Of a DNA stretch of 64,000 bases, positions 33,607 through 41,753 are shown piece after piece. Source of the stretch: Zymogenus sp964542895 (GTDB lineage: Bacteria > Desulfobacterota > Zymogenia > Zymogenales > Zymogenaceae); assembly GCA_964542895.1 (NCBI GenBank), contig CAZIWT010000001.1, positions 1 through 64,000 on the forward strand, written 5' to 3'. The notes beneath the pieces were generated by a model. That model was not told the DNA's origin, did no database searches, and saw nothing but the letters and a program-made list of their open reading frames with translations. Each line of letters opens with the position of its first letter. The stretch's first letter is position 1. Both the position numbers and the translations under genes were made by a program.

Positions 33607-34227
33607 TTAGACGTTAATGGCCAGCCGCTGGGGCATGAAGGCCTCGGCGTATTTCATCTTCGCCTGTATCCCGCGAAAATTCGCCAGGGAGCGGGCGATC
33701 TCCACAATCGAGATCCCCTCCACGTTGGTCTTCATTATCTGGGACTTGTGGGCCATGAGCGCCTGCACCTTTATGTCCATAAATTTTTCAATGTCCACGA
33801 AGACGGTCGGCGAGAAATTCTGAGTCGTGGGAACCTCATAATAGAGGACGTTCCTTATGTGCCTCGCGGAGGAATTCAACGCCAGGGCGAGCTCCCTGTG
33901 ATCCTGATGGGTGTCCTCATGGTAGTTTACCAGTATCATATTCGGATCGACCTCCAAGATGACGTCCTCCACCGCCCTTATCAGGTCCTTCTGCGATGGA
34001 AGGGCGGTGTCCTCGAATTCCCCCCAGAAGATCTTCTTGGCCAATACGGTCCGCTGGGCCTCCTTCTGCTCCTTCGCCCTCACCTTTCCTACGCCGCCCC
34101 TCTCCCCCTTCGTCAATATCATATAATATATAACCTGGCCCTTCCTCGCGTACTTCGCGAGGGTTCCGGCACACCCGAACTCAATGTCATCCGGATGCGC
34201 CCCCAGCGCCAGTATGTTCATGTTCAT
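33607..34227 (-). CDS. PIG-L/LmbE-family deacetylase
   Basis: 206 residues. ALGAHPDDIEFGCAG (about 7-21) contains the zinc-binding AHPDD motif, and THQDHRELA carries the third zinc ligand. PIG-L enzymes remove N-acetyl groups from GlcNAc-containing substrates (GlcNAc-PI, GlcNAc-malate, antibiotic precursors). Here it more likely deacetylates a sugar nucleotide or a lipid-linked sugar of the polysaccharide. It overlaps the WbqC-like gene stop by 4 bp, so both are coupled. Confidence 0.9.
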   Translation of the reverse strand: MNMNILALGAHPDDIEFGCAGTLAKYARKGQVIYYMILTKGERGGVGKVRAKEQKEAQRTVLAKKIFWGEFEDTALPSQKDLIRAVEDVILEVDPNMILVNYHEDTHQDHRELALALNSSARHIRNVLYYEVPTTQNFSPTVFVDIEKFMDIKVQALMAHKSQIMKTNVEGISIVEIARSLANFRGIQAKMKYAEAFMPQRLAINV

Positions 34228-34907
34228 ATATTCCCCCGAATGTAATCAAGGCTCGATCCGCCCACGTTGAACAGAAGGTCTACAACAGAAAGATACGGCA
34301 CAAACTCCCCGAAGAGCTGGGGATATACAGGATGCTTGAAATCCTGAAAGACGACCTCTATTCCGGAGTCGGCGTAAACCGAGGTGTCCATATACTCCCT
34401 CCCCCCGGCACCTGCGAGGTATGTGTCCCCGCCGAGCTCCTTGACAATCCCAACGAGGCGCCCGTCCCTGTCTTCCAAAAAATCCCCCAGCTCCGAAGCT
34501 GTATAGAAGATAGTTTCGATCTTGAGGATCGAGGCGATAAGCCTCACCGTCTCCATGTTCAGGGACGACAGCCCCTCCCACGGTCTCGAGAGGAGCTCTT
34601 CGAAGGCCCCAAAATATTCGCCGAAAAATGGGGCCTTTCCGTAGCAGGAGGTCACGGCCGTGATATGCTTTTTCCGCCATTTGTCGGTGTTGTTGATCGC
34701 AACCTCGTTTATTCTCTGCCCGTGTCTTTGAAGGACCGGCACGGTAAGCCATTGGCCGCCGTTCGTCCCCTTTATCCTGTTCCTGTTTTGAAACTCGTTC
34801 TTCTTGAACTGCACCGTGTCGAGGAAGACAAAGGCGTCTGCCCTTTCTATCTTGTCGAAGTACCCGAGCCAGGGCAGATATTGCGGCTGGTGAATGGCGA
34901 TTATCAT
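34224..34907 (-). CDS. WbqC-family protein
   Basis: 227 residues. IHQPQYLPWLGYFDKI near the start, with DTVQFKKNEFQNRNRIKG after it, is the signature of the WbqC-like family. Members occur in O-antigen loci and are thought to help add groups such as amino acids to sugars, but the reaction is not established to my knowledge. The length matches the family. It is coupled to the PIG-L deacetylase and is separated from the upstream GT4 gene by 72 bp with no clear promoter. Confidence 0.88.
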   Translation of the reverse strand: MIIAIHQPQYLPWLGYFDKIERADAFVFLDTVQFKKNEFQNRNRIKGTNGGQWLTVPVLQRHGQRINEVAINNTDKWRKKHITAVTSCYGKAPFFGEYFGAFEELLSRPWEGLSSLNMETVRLIASILKIETIFYTASELGDFLEDRDGRLVGIVKELGGDTYLAGAGGREYMDTSVYADSGIEVVFQDFKHPVYPQLFGEFVPYLSVVDLLFNVGGSSLDYIRGNI

Positions 34908-34979
34908 TCGATCTCTCCGCCGATACCCCTGCCCCTTTCCCTACCTCTGTCATCTCCCGATTTTATCGATCTCAACGGA

Positions 34980-36164
34980 TTATCCCCCTTCCATCATCTC
35001 CCTGTAAAGGGCCTTGGTGTTTTTTACCGCGCTCTTGATGTCGAAGAGCGCCTCCGCCCTGACCCTCCCGGCCCTTCCCATCTTTTTTGCCATTCCCTTA
35101 TCCCGAAGTACCTCGACACAACTTTTCGCCAGGTCAGCGGGGTTTGACGGGGAAACGAGTATCCCGGTCACTCCGTCGTCGACCACCTCGGCTATCCCCC
35201 CCACACGAGAGGCCACCACCGGAAGCGAGAGGGCCATCGCCTCCACTATACTCATCCCCAATCCCTCGTTGAGCGAGGGCATGACCATGAGGTCGCAGGC
35301 GGAAAGCAGCCGGGAAACGTCGTCGCGAAAGCCTAGAAACGTAAAATTTCCCCCGACCCCCAGCGCCCCTGCTTCCTCCATTAACTCCACCTTCAGCGGC
35401 CCCTCACCCACCATCAGGAAGCGAACCTTCTTAGGAGCCAGGCCGGAGATGATCTCTTTAGACGCCCTGACAACGCTGTCGTAACCTTTTATCGGCACCA
35501 TCCTCCCCACGCAGACAACCACGAGGTTATCGTCCCCGAATCCGAGATCATTGCGAACTCCCTTTCGGTCCGCCCCCTTCCCGAAGGCCTCAACGTCGAT
35601 GCCGTTGTATACCGTCCTGTACTTGCCCTCGGTGCCTATGCCCCTCTCGAGAAACTCGCGCCTCCCCGCATCGGAGAGGGTCACGATCCTCTCACACCAT
35701 CCGGCCGCGATCCTCTCCACAAACGTGTAAATTCCGGCCTCCCATCGGGGGAAGTAGCCGGTAAAGATGTTCCCGTGGGGGGAGTATATGAGCCTGCGGT
35801 GGCCGGCAAGCCTCCCCGCCAACCTTCCCAGAAAGCCCGCTTTCGATGTATGCGTATGTATAATATCATACCTGTTTTTCCTCATTAACGCAACCAGCGA
35901 GAGGAGGCTCAGAGCGTCCCTGACCGGGCTTACCTCCCTCGTAAACGTCCTGATCTCGTGAACTTCGATCCCGAGGTCCCTCCCGCAGCCCAAGAGGTCG
36001 CTCCCCGGAGGCCCCGCCGCCGCCGCAAGGGACTGGGTGAACTCCCGACCGTCAATTCCGTCAAGGAGCGAGAGCAGGGCCCTTGGCGCACCCCCCTCCT
36101 CCATCCGCGTGATTACGTGAAGGACCTTTATCCTTCCCCCACCTGCTCCACCTTTCTCCCCCAT
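34980..36164 (-). CDS. GT4 glycosyltransferase
   Basis: 394 residues, GT-B fold. The N-terminal domain has the HVITRMEEGGAPRALLSLL opening and HTHTSKAGFLGR. The C-terminal domain has VGRMVPIKGYD and the nucleotide-sugar motif SLNEGLGMSIVEAMA (EX7E). The histidine pair and the EGLG segment are typical of retaining GT4 enzymes. Donor and acceptor are unknown. A Gly-rich tail precedes the first strand, so the true start may be slightly inside. Second transcription unit of the polysaccharide locus. Confidence 0.88.
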   Translation of the reverse strand: MGEKGGAGGGRIKVLHVITRMEEGGAPRALLSLLDGIDGREFTQSLAAAAGPPGSDLLGCGRDLGIEVHEIRTFTREVSPVRDALSLLSLVALMRKNRYDIIHTHTSKAGFLGRLAGRLAGHRRLIYSPHGNIFTGYFPRWEAGIYTFVERIAAGWCERIVTLSDAGRREFLERGIGTEGKYRTVYNGIDVEAFGKGADRKGVRNDLGFGDDNLVVVCVGRMVPIKGYDSVVRASKEIISGLAPKKVRFLMVGEGPLKVELMEEAGALGVGGNFTFLGFRDDVSRLLSACDLMVMPSLNEGLGMSIVEAMALSLPVVASRVGGIAEVVDDGVTGILVSPSNPADLAKSCVEVLRDKGMAKKMGRAGRVRAEALFDIKSAVKNTKALYREMMEGG

Positions 36165-36208
36165 TTAAGTCTGTTTCTCCAATCCTGCAAAAAATTAATT
36201 TACATCGG

Positions 36209-37369
36209 CTAAAACCGATACAGCTCCGTGCACCGATCGCACACGTCAAACCGTCCCCGCTCCTTTACGCGCCTCCTGAACCGCCTGTACAGGTAGTCGT
36301 TCCATATCTCGGCGAGGGGACGCTCCCTGATATTGCCGATCTTGACCCCCAGGGAAAGGCACGGCCGAACGGTGCCGTCAGGAAAGATGTAGGCGACCAT
36401 CCAGGGGCTCTTGCATCTGCCCGAGTAGCTCTTCGGGGAAAAGGTGAAGTTCGTGTAGTAGGCCTCGATCTCGTCGTCGGTCAGGTTCGGGTAGACCGTC
36501 GCCCCCATCGACCTCGCCTCGGCGAGCTTTTCCCTGAGCCGCTTCGTATCTATGTCCGGTAGCCTGTCCAGGACAAAGCCCGCCCAGTCGTGACTCTCGC
36601 AGCCGAAGTGCTCTCTCATCTCCCTGTTGTGGCTCTTCAGCCTCCCGCCGTCTATGAAGATCAGGTGATGAAAGGTTACCTCCCTGGCCCCGAGGGAGCG
36701 GGCGGTCTTCACGGTCCGAGGGATATCGAGGTAGTTGAAGTCGAAGATCGTGCTGTTTACGTTGAGAACGGGACGGGTTGTCTTAAGTCGCCTCTTCTCT
36801 TCATCGAGGATCAAAAATCCCTCCTTCGCGTCATCGAAGACCCCCTTCCTCCCCCTCACCATGTCGTGCACATCGGGCGGTCCGTCGAGGGAAAAAATGA
36901 TCTCGTCCAGTTTTGCGCTGACGAGGTCTTTTGCGTATTTTTTAAGGAGCGTCCCGTTCGTGATGATGTTAAGCCGCATCCCGTTTCCCTTTATCCGCTC
37001 GACGACCTCGATAAGCCCCCCGTAGAGGAGCGGCTCCCCGCCGAAGAGGGTGATCGCCGGCGGAAAGGTGTAGGAGCGCTTGAGATGATCCACAAGCTTA
37101 CCTACCTCTTTAACGTCAAGCTCCTCCCTCAAGATCTCGGGCGTATAAAACTTCGAGGAGCCGGTCTCCCCCCACTGGCCGCACATCTTGCAGCGGAGGT
37201 TGCATCTGTAGGTCAACAGGAGCGAGACCGTCTCCGGGGGAGCGCTCCTTCCCCTAAAAAGGAAATAGCTGAAGCCGGAGCGGGACCTCTGGATAAGGGC
37301 CTTCAGGGCGTAACCCGGAAATTCCCTCGCCTTTTTTAGCGCCCTTCCGATATTTCTTATAGGAATCAT
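36209..37369 (-). CDS. Radical SAM protein with SPASM-like C-terminus
   Basis: 386 residues. TYRCNLRCKMCG gives the CX3CX2C cluster motif (Cys56, Cys60, Cys63) for the 4Fe-4S centre that cleaves SAM. FGGEPLLYGG and ITNGTLL follow as in the radical SAM barrel. The C-terminal part has a Cys in GRCKSPW, another in VRPCLSLG, then GNIRERPLAEIWN and CDRC, the layout of a SPASM auxiliary cluster domain. These enzymes modify peptides or sugars; within this locus a sugar or cell-surface peptide substrate is a guess. It overlaps the small membrane protein gene by 4 bp. Confidence 0.88.
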   Translation of the reverse strand: MIPIRNIGRALKKAREFPGYALKALIQRSRSGFSYFLFRGRSAPPETVSLLLTYRCNLRCKMCGQWGETGSSKFYTPEILREELDVKEVGKLVDHLKRSYTFPPAITLFGGEPLLYGGLIEVVERIKGNGMRLNIITNGTLLKKYAKDLVSAKLDEIIFSLDGPPDVHDMVRGRKGVFDDAKEGFLILDEEKRRLKTTRPVLNVNSTIFDFNYLDIPRTVKTARSLGAREVTFHHLIFIDGGRLKSHNREMREHFGCESHDWAGFVLDRLPDIDTKRLREKLAEARSMGATVYPNLTDDEIEAYYTNFTFSPKSYSGRCKSPWMVAYIFPDGTVRPCLSLGVKIGNIRERPLAEIWNDYLYRRFRRRVKERGRFDVCDRCTELYRF

Positions 37370-37563
37370 TTCACCTCTTGTTTCTTTTCTTTGAGGTAAT
37401 CCTCCCGGTCGACATCGTGGGGGTAGTAGTAGTCCGGCTCTCTCACGTTGGAGAGCTTCTCGGCTATAAGGGGTATCAGGAGCCCTAAAATAACCGCAAC
37501 GAGAAGGATTGCGAGATAGAACCTCTTTCTCATCTTTGCTTTCTTACCTTTGGATATCAACAT
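37366..37563 (-). CDS. Small single-helix membrane protein
   Basis: 65 residues or, if ATG at 37530 is used, 54. A basic start is followed by one hydrophobic helix (RFYLAILLVAVILGLLIPLI) and a polar, charged tail with YYYPHD. It is probably an inner-membrane protein with its tail in the periplasm. It fits exactly between the aminotransferase (5 bp away) and the radical SAM gene (4-bp overlap), which supports it being real. No family recognised. Confidence 0.6.
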   Translation of the reverse strand: MLISKGKKAKMRKRFYLAILLVAVILGLLIPLIAEKLSNVREPDYYYPHDVDREDYLKEKKQEVK

Positions 37564-37568
37564 GGCTT

Positions 37569-38756
37569 TTAAGAAAATATCTTCCTAAAGGTTTCCAATA
37601 TTGTCTCCAAATCCCGGCCCGTTACTCCCGGATGAACCGGCAGCACCATAAGGCGCTCGGACAGCCTCGTCGCCTCGGGAAAGGGATCGGTGGTGTCGGG
37701 ATACCCGAGGTGGTATATTTTGTGAATCGGCCGTTCGTACATGCGGGCGGTGTCTATCCCCCTTTCTAAGAGGAGCCGGGCGATGTGCTCAATCCTCTCC
37801 CCCTCCTCTATCATAACGGGTAGGTGATTGTAGGAGGGGGACGCCCCGTCTATGATTGCGGGAAGAGTTACCCCCTCGATCTCCTTTAAGGCGTTGTAAA
37901 GGGTTTTTCCGTTTTCGATCCTCCTCCCGATCTGATCGCCGATCGCCTCGATCTGGATATTCCCGAGCCTCGCGGCAAAGGGAGTCGCAAGAGTCGGCTC
38001 GAAGTGCTCGTGAACCTCGGTGGACTTGAAGGGCTCGATCAGCCTGAAGAGGGGGCCGTATACCGTTGGACTGGTGGCGTAGTTCATCAGAAATAGCGCT
38101 GCAAAGAGGACGGTGTTGAAAAGAACGCCGGGGGTCGGCATAGACTCGATCTCCCTCTCGATCTCCCGCGCGATATCAGGGTCGCTTGCCGTTATGACCC
38201 CCCCCCTGAAGGTCGAGATGATCTTCCCCTTGCACATGGAGAAAAACCCAACGCCGCTCCCCCCACCCACCCTCTTTCCCGACATCTCGGCCCCGGGAGC
38301 CTGGGCGCAGTCCTCGATTACGCAAAAACCCTCCCTCCCGGCCCGCCTCAATACTTCCGAGAGATCCATCGGGAACCCGAACATGTGAACAGGCAGAACG
38401 GCAAGGGTGTCGGTCGATGTCGCTTCACCAAGGCGCTTCGTGTCGAGGTTGAAGGTGTTTATATCTATGTCGGAAAGCCTCGTCGTAAGCCCCGCCCTCT
38501 CTATGGCCAACGTCAGTGTGGGGACGGTGTACGCCGGGAGGACGACCTCCCTCCCTCGATGGAGTTTTTTCAGCGCCTTCAAGATAATGAAGAGGGCGGA
38601 GGTCCCCGATCCCACGAGAAAGGCCCGCTTTACCCCGATGTAGTCGGCGAAGGCCTCCTCGAAGGCGGAAATATCTTTTTCCCCTCCAAGAGAGAGCGCC
38701 GAGCGGAGTAGCCCCCACTGGCCCGTGTAAAAGGAGTTTGTAGGTACCCTTCTCAT
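37569..38756 (-). CDS. DegT-family aminotransferase, divergent member
   Basis: 395 residues. LVGSGTSALFIILKAL is the cofactor phosphate loop, IEDCAQAPGA the PLP Asp, and FSMCKGKIISTFRGG the Lys region; the second Lys has the usual spacing to Gly-Gly. The middle (about 205-245) contains an unusual hydrophobic stretch (FNTVLFAALFLMNYATSPTVYG) absent from the other two DegT proteins here, which may form a membrane-associated or dimer-interface helix. The start overlaps the methyltransferase stop by 4 bp. Third DegT protein of the window; the keto-sugar substrate is unknown. Confidence 0.85.
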   Translation of the reverse strand: MRRVPTNSFYTGQWGLLRSALSLGGEKDISAFEEAFADYIGVKRAFLVGSGTSALFIILKALKKLHRGREVVLPAYTVPTLTLAIERAGLTTRLSDIDINTFNLDTKRLGEATSTDTLAVLPVHMFGFPMDLSEVLRRAGREGFCVIEDCAQAPGAEMSGKRVGGGSGVGFFSMCKGKIISTFRGGVITASDPDIAREIEREIESMPTPGVLFNTVLFAALFLMNYATSPTVYGPLFRLIEPFKSTEVHEHFEPTLATPFAARLGNIQIEAIGDQIGRRIENGKTLYNALKEIEGVTLPAIIDGASPSYNHLPVMIEEGERIEHIARLLLERGIDTARMYERPIHKIYHLGYPDTTDPFPEATRLSERLMVLPVHPGVTGRDLETILETFRKIFS

Positions 38757-39397
38757 TTCTTAATCCTAACCGCCTCTATCAGGAACGCGCTCGGAATCGG
38801 CCAGAACCTGTACCTTATCGGGACTTTCTTCACCACTTCAAATCCGAGCTCCAAAAGCCTCCTTTTGACCCTCGACATGGAGTAGGCGTTTACGGGGAGT
38901 CTTCTGGTCGAGGGATCGATGATCGTGGAAAACCTGTAGGCCGCACGGATCAGCGGGTCCCTGCCGTTTCTTATGTCAAAGATGACGCTCCCCCCGGGAC
39001 GAACAGCGCCGCAGACCGCCCCCAGGAGGTCCGAGGCCTCGTCCCACGAGGGCTGGTTGTGGAGCGTGTTCACGGTAATCGCGAGGTTGAAGGTCTTGTC
39101 CCTGAAGGGGAGCGTCTCCCCCCTCGCCGCAACGGCCTTCAGCCTCCCGGAGAAAATCGGGCCGTCACCTGAGGGATTGTCGCCCCTAATCCTCAATCCC
39201 GCCTCTATGAGCTTCTGCTTTAGGACATCGACTCCGACCAACGTCCTGACGGTGCCCCCCTCGATCACCGACTTTGCCAGAAGCCCCTCCCCCACGCCGA
39301 CCTCGAGGGCGACGTCGCACGATTTTTTCCGGGCGATCTCTGCCGCGCGCTCCCTTATCCTATCCGATAGGGGACCACGGGAGATGTCCGTCCCCAC
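38753..39397 (-). CDS. Class I SAM-dependent methyltransferase
   Basis: 214 residues. VALEVGVGEGLLAKS is motif I, LVGVDV the acidic loop, and LPFRDKTFNLAITVNTLHN the region around motif IV, with VRPGGSVIFDIRNG after it: a type 11 methyltransferase. It starts with GTG preceded by GAGGGG. Its coupling with a DegT aminotransferase suggests N- or O-methylation of an amino sugar or of the growing polysaccharide. A TTTG-rich run lies in the 108-bp gap upstream (about 39483-39502). Confidence 0.85.
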   Translation of the reverse strand: MGTDISRGPLSDRIRERAAEIARKKSCDVALEVGVGEGLLAKSVIEGGTVRTLVGVDVLKQKLIEAGLRIRGDNPSGDGPIFSGRLKAVAARGETLPFRDKTFNLAITVNTLHNQPSWDEASDLLGAVCGAVRPGGSVIFDIRNGRDPLIRAAYRFSTIIDPSTRRLPVNAYSMSRVKRRLLELGFEVVKKVPIRYRFWPIPSAFLIEAVRIKK

Positions 39398-39505
39398 GTC
39401 CCCTCGAAGTCTCAGAAATATCTTTGAAATTAGGCTTAAGATATCGGCCCCCTGAAAGCGGACGTCAAATTGAATCGTATATCAAACAAACCAAACAAAC
39501 AAATT

Positions 39506-40399
39506 TCAAATATCCTCGAAGAGGGATTTCGCAAATCCGGAGATCCCCCATGAAACTATCTTCAAGTTGCCCCTCTTTACCGCCTGGAAGGGGAGCCTCA
39601 AAACGAAGTGGAGGCATTGAAGGGGGAAAACATACGCCGGGAAGTTCTTCCTGTAGAAACGGCACAGGTTATGGCCGTACCAGAAGAACCAATCCCTCGT
39701 GTTCTTGGGCCTGCACCCCCCCGTTTGCTCCAGCAGGTGGATGAGGGAAGCCCCGGGGCAAAAAAGCATCCTGTATCCCAGCCTCCTAACCCTTAAGGAC
39801 ATGTCCGCATCCTCGAGGTGGGCTGTCCCCCCGAAGGCGAGATCAAATCCTCCCGCCTTTACAAGGGCCTGTTTAAGAAATGACATGTTGCAGCCCCTGG
39901 CGTGATCGGCCGTTGTGGGGACGTCGGAATCGAAATTTTCGCGGATCAAAAGACCGAAGAGCCTTACCTTCGCGATCCTCTTCGGGTTTTGTTCCACTTC
40001 ATGCGATATCTCACCCGGCGGCAAAATCCTTCCGGCGACGCCCCCCACATTGTCCACGCCGCCGCCCCCGTAGGCCGCGACGTGGGCGGAGACGAGCCGT
40101 TCGTCCGGAACGACATCGTCGTCCAAGAAGATCACCACATCCCCCCCCGCCTTTTCTATCCCCACGTTCCTGGCGTTTGTAAGCCCCGGCTCGTCGATCT
40201 TGACGTAGACTATTCTATCCCGATTCGCCTTTACAAACTCGATCACGGATTCATCCGGGTCGGGGGTCTGATCGACCACGATTATCTCGCAGCCGTTACA
40301 GCCCGAAGAGAGGAGATGACTTAACGTATCGATCAGGAGCTCCCCCCTCCCGATCGTCGGGATCACCACCGAGGCCCTTGGAGTGTCTGCAGACATCAT
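39506..40399 (-). CDS. GT2 glycosyltransferase
   Basis: 298 residues, GT-A fold. ASVVIPTIGRGELL is the start of family 2 enzymes, VFLDDDVVPD contains the metal-binding DxD, and LEDADMSLRVRRLGYRM is the ED/catalytic base region. The C-terminal part has a short hydrophobic segment (FVLRLPFQAV) that may touch the membrane. The ATG at 40399 (with another two codons later) was chosen over a TTG at 40462 because a TATAAT box lies between them. With that box the mRNA would begin at or just before the ATG. First gene of the second polysaccharide transcription unit. Confidence 0.85.
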   Translation of the reverse strand: MMSADTPRASVVIPTIGRGELLIDTLSHLLSSGCNGCEIIVVDQTPDPDESVIEFVKANRDRIVYVKIDEPGLTNARNVGIEKAGGDVVIFLDDDVVPDERLVSAHVAAYGGGGVDNVGGVAGRILPPGEISHEVEQNPKRIAKVRLFGLLIRENFDSDVPTTADHARGCNMSFLKQALVKAGGFDLAFGGTAHLEDADMSLRVRRLGYRMLFCPGASLIHLLEQTGGCRPKNTRDWFFWYGHNLCRFYRKNFPAYVFPLQCLHFVLRLPFQAVKRGNLKIVSWGISGFAKSLFEDI

Positions 40400-40406
40400 G
40401 GTAACT

Positions 40407-40436
40407 ATTATATCATCTAAAGGGCGGATTTGAAAA
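40407..40436 (-). promoter_or_regulatory. Promoter of the second polysaccharide unit
   Basis: On the minus strand TATAAT (complement of 40407-40412) is a perfect -10, with TTTTCA (complement of 40431-40436) 18 bp upstream as a 4-of-6 -35. The -10 ends 7 nt before the ATG of the GT2 gene, so the transcript could be leaderless or nearly so. Confidence 0.5.
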
Positions 40437-40495
40437 TCGATTTGACCCCAATCCTCAAACAACGCCTTGTAAAATTTTCAAAAACCCGCTGCCTG

Positions 40496-40518
40496 AAAAA
40501 ACCGGCCTTTTTCCGGCT
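40496..40518 (-). terminator. Terminator ending the first polysaccharide unit
   Basis: Read on the minus strand, AGCCGG is followed by a 7-nt loop (AAAAAGG) and CCGGTT, then more T residues. The stem has four GC pairs plus a G-U and an A-U. It lies just after the stop of the GT4 gene at 40524. Confidence 0.55.
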
Positions 40519-40523
40519 CTAAA

Positions 40524-41687
40524 TCATCTCCTCGACCGCTCATACTCCCGGTGAAGTTCTAATATCTCATCGGCCCTGAGCCTCCAGTCGAACGTGCGCG
40601 CCCTCTCAAGCCCCCGCCTCCCCAAATCCCCGGTCCCCTTCGGATCGTCGAGAAGCCCGATTACCGCGTCAGTTAGCCCCCCGACGTCTTCCGGGTCGAC
40701 GAGGACACCGCTCACTCCCTCCTCGACGGCGAACACGGCACCGCCGCTCCTTCCGCCCACCACCGGCTTTGCCGACGCCCCCGCCTCGATGAACGATATC
40801 CCGAATCCCTCGATCGAGTCGGTGGAGTCCTTTACCTCCCTGTTCGGCATCACGTATATGTCGGAGAGCCTGTAGTGATCCGGCAGCTCCGTGTCCGAAA
40901 CTTTCCCTGCGAAAATAACGTTGCCTAAAACCCCCACATCCCTGGCAAGCTCCTCAAGCGACCTTCGGTAGGGCCCGTGCCCGACGATCAGATAGACGAC
41001 GTCGGGGTGCTTCTTCAAGATACCGGGAAGCGCCGAGATCACCGTGTCCTGGCCCTTCCTCGGCGTTAGGCGGGCCACGGTCATGAGCACGGTTTTGCCC
41101 TTAACCCCGTACCTCTCCATCAGCTCCAACGGCGGCTTCCCGGGGGAGAAGGTCTCGGTGTCCACCCCCGGAATTATCTCTATTATCTTATCCCGCGACA
41201 CGCCGTATTCCAAAAACTCCTCCGTGATCACGGGGCTGACCGATACGATTCGATCGGCGCCCCCGATCAGGCGATCGATTAATAACCTGTGGATAGGGCT
41301 CTTCATGTAGATAGGCCTGGTCTCGTCCCCGTAGACCCACACTACGTAGGGGATGCCGAGTATCTTTTTAAAAATATACCCGATGACCCCCCCGTTCAGT
41401 ATCTGCCCCGCATGGAGAAGCCTTACCCGGTGGCGCAGAGAGAGACGGAGGGCGTAAAGAAACTGCACGCTGAAATTGAAGACCTTTATAAAAATCGACT
41501 TCACGGGAATCGCCGGATACCTGACAACATTTCTGCCGCTCTCTTTGTCAAAGGCGGCTGACCCTTCCACGCTCGGCGCCAGTATCAGATCTTGGTCACT
41601 CGGGAGGAAGAGCCAGATCCGGTAAAAGAGGGTCGATATCCCGCTAATCGTCGGTGGGTAATCGTTTGTCAACAGAAGCATCTTCAC
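40524..41687 (-). CDS. GT4 glycosyltransferase
   Basis: About 387 residues, GT-B fold. LLLTNDYPPTISGISTLFYRIW opens the N-terminal domain; VARLTPRKGQDTVI and SIEGFGISFIEAGASAKP (EX7E) mark the donor domain. A GTG at 41687 gives the family-typical start VKMLLLTN; a TTG at 41711 would add eight residues. No strong ribosome site is seen for either. Last gene of the first polysaccharide unit. Confidence 0.86.
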   Translation of the reverse strand: MKMLLLTNDYPPTISGISTLFYRIWLFLPSDQDLILAPSVEGSAAFDKESGRNVVRYPAIPVKSIFIKVFNFSVQFLYALRLSLRHRVRLLHAGQILNGGVIGYIFKKILGIPYVVWVYGDETRPIYMKSPIHRLLIDRLIGGADRIVSVSPVITEEFLEYGVSRDKIIEIIPGVDTETFSPGKPPLELMERYGVKGKTVLMTVARLTPRKGQDTVISALPGILKKHPDVVYLIVGHGPYRRSLEELARDVGVLGNVIFAGKVSDTELPDHYRLSDIYVMPNREVKDSTDSIEGFGISFIEAGASAKPVVGGRSGGAVFAVEEGVSGVLVDPEDVGGLTDAVIGLLDDPKGTGDLGRRGLERARTFDWRLRADEILELHREYERSRR

Positions 41688-41753
41688 GTTTAACCCGTTT
41701 TTTTTCGCCAAAAATCTAAATACATTTATATATAGTCCGTAAGAACCAAAGCA

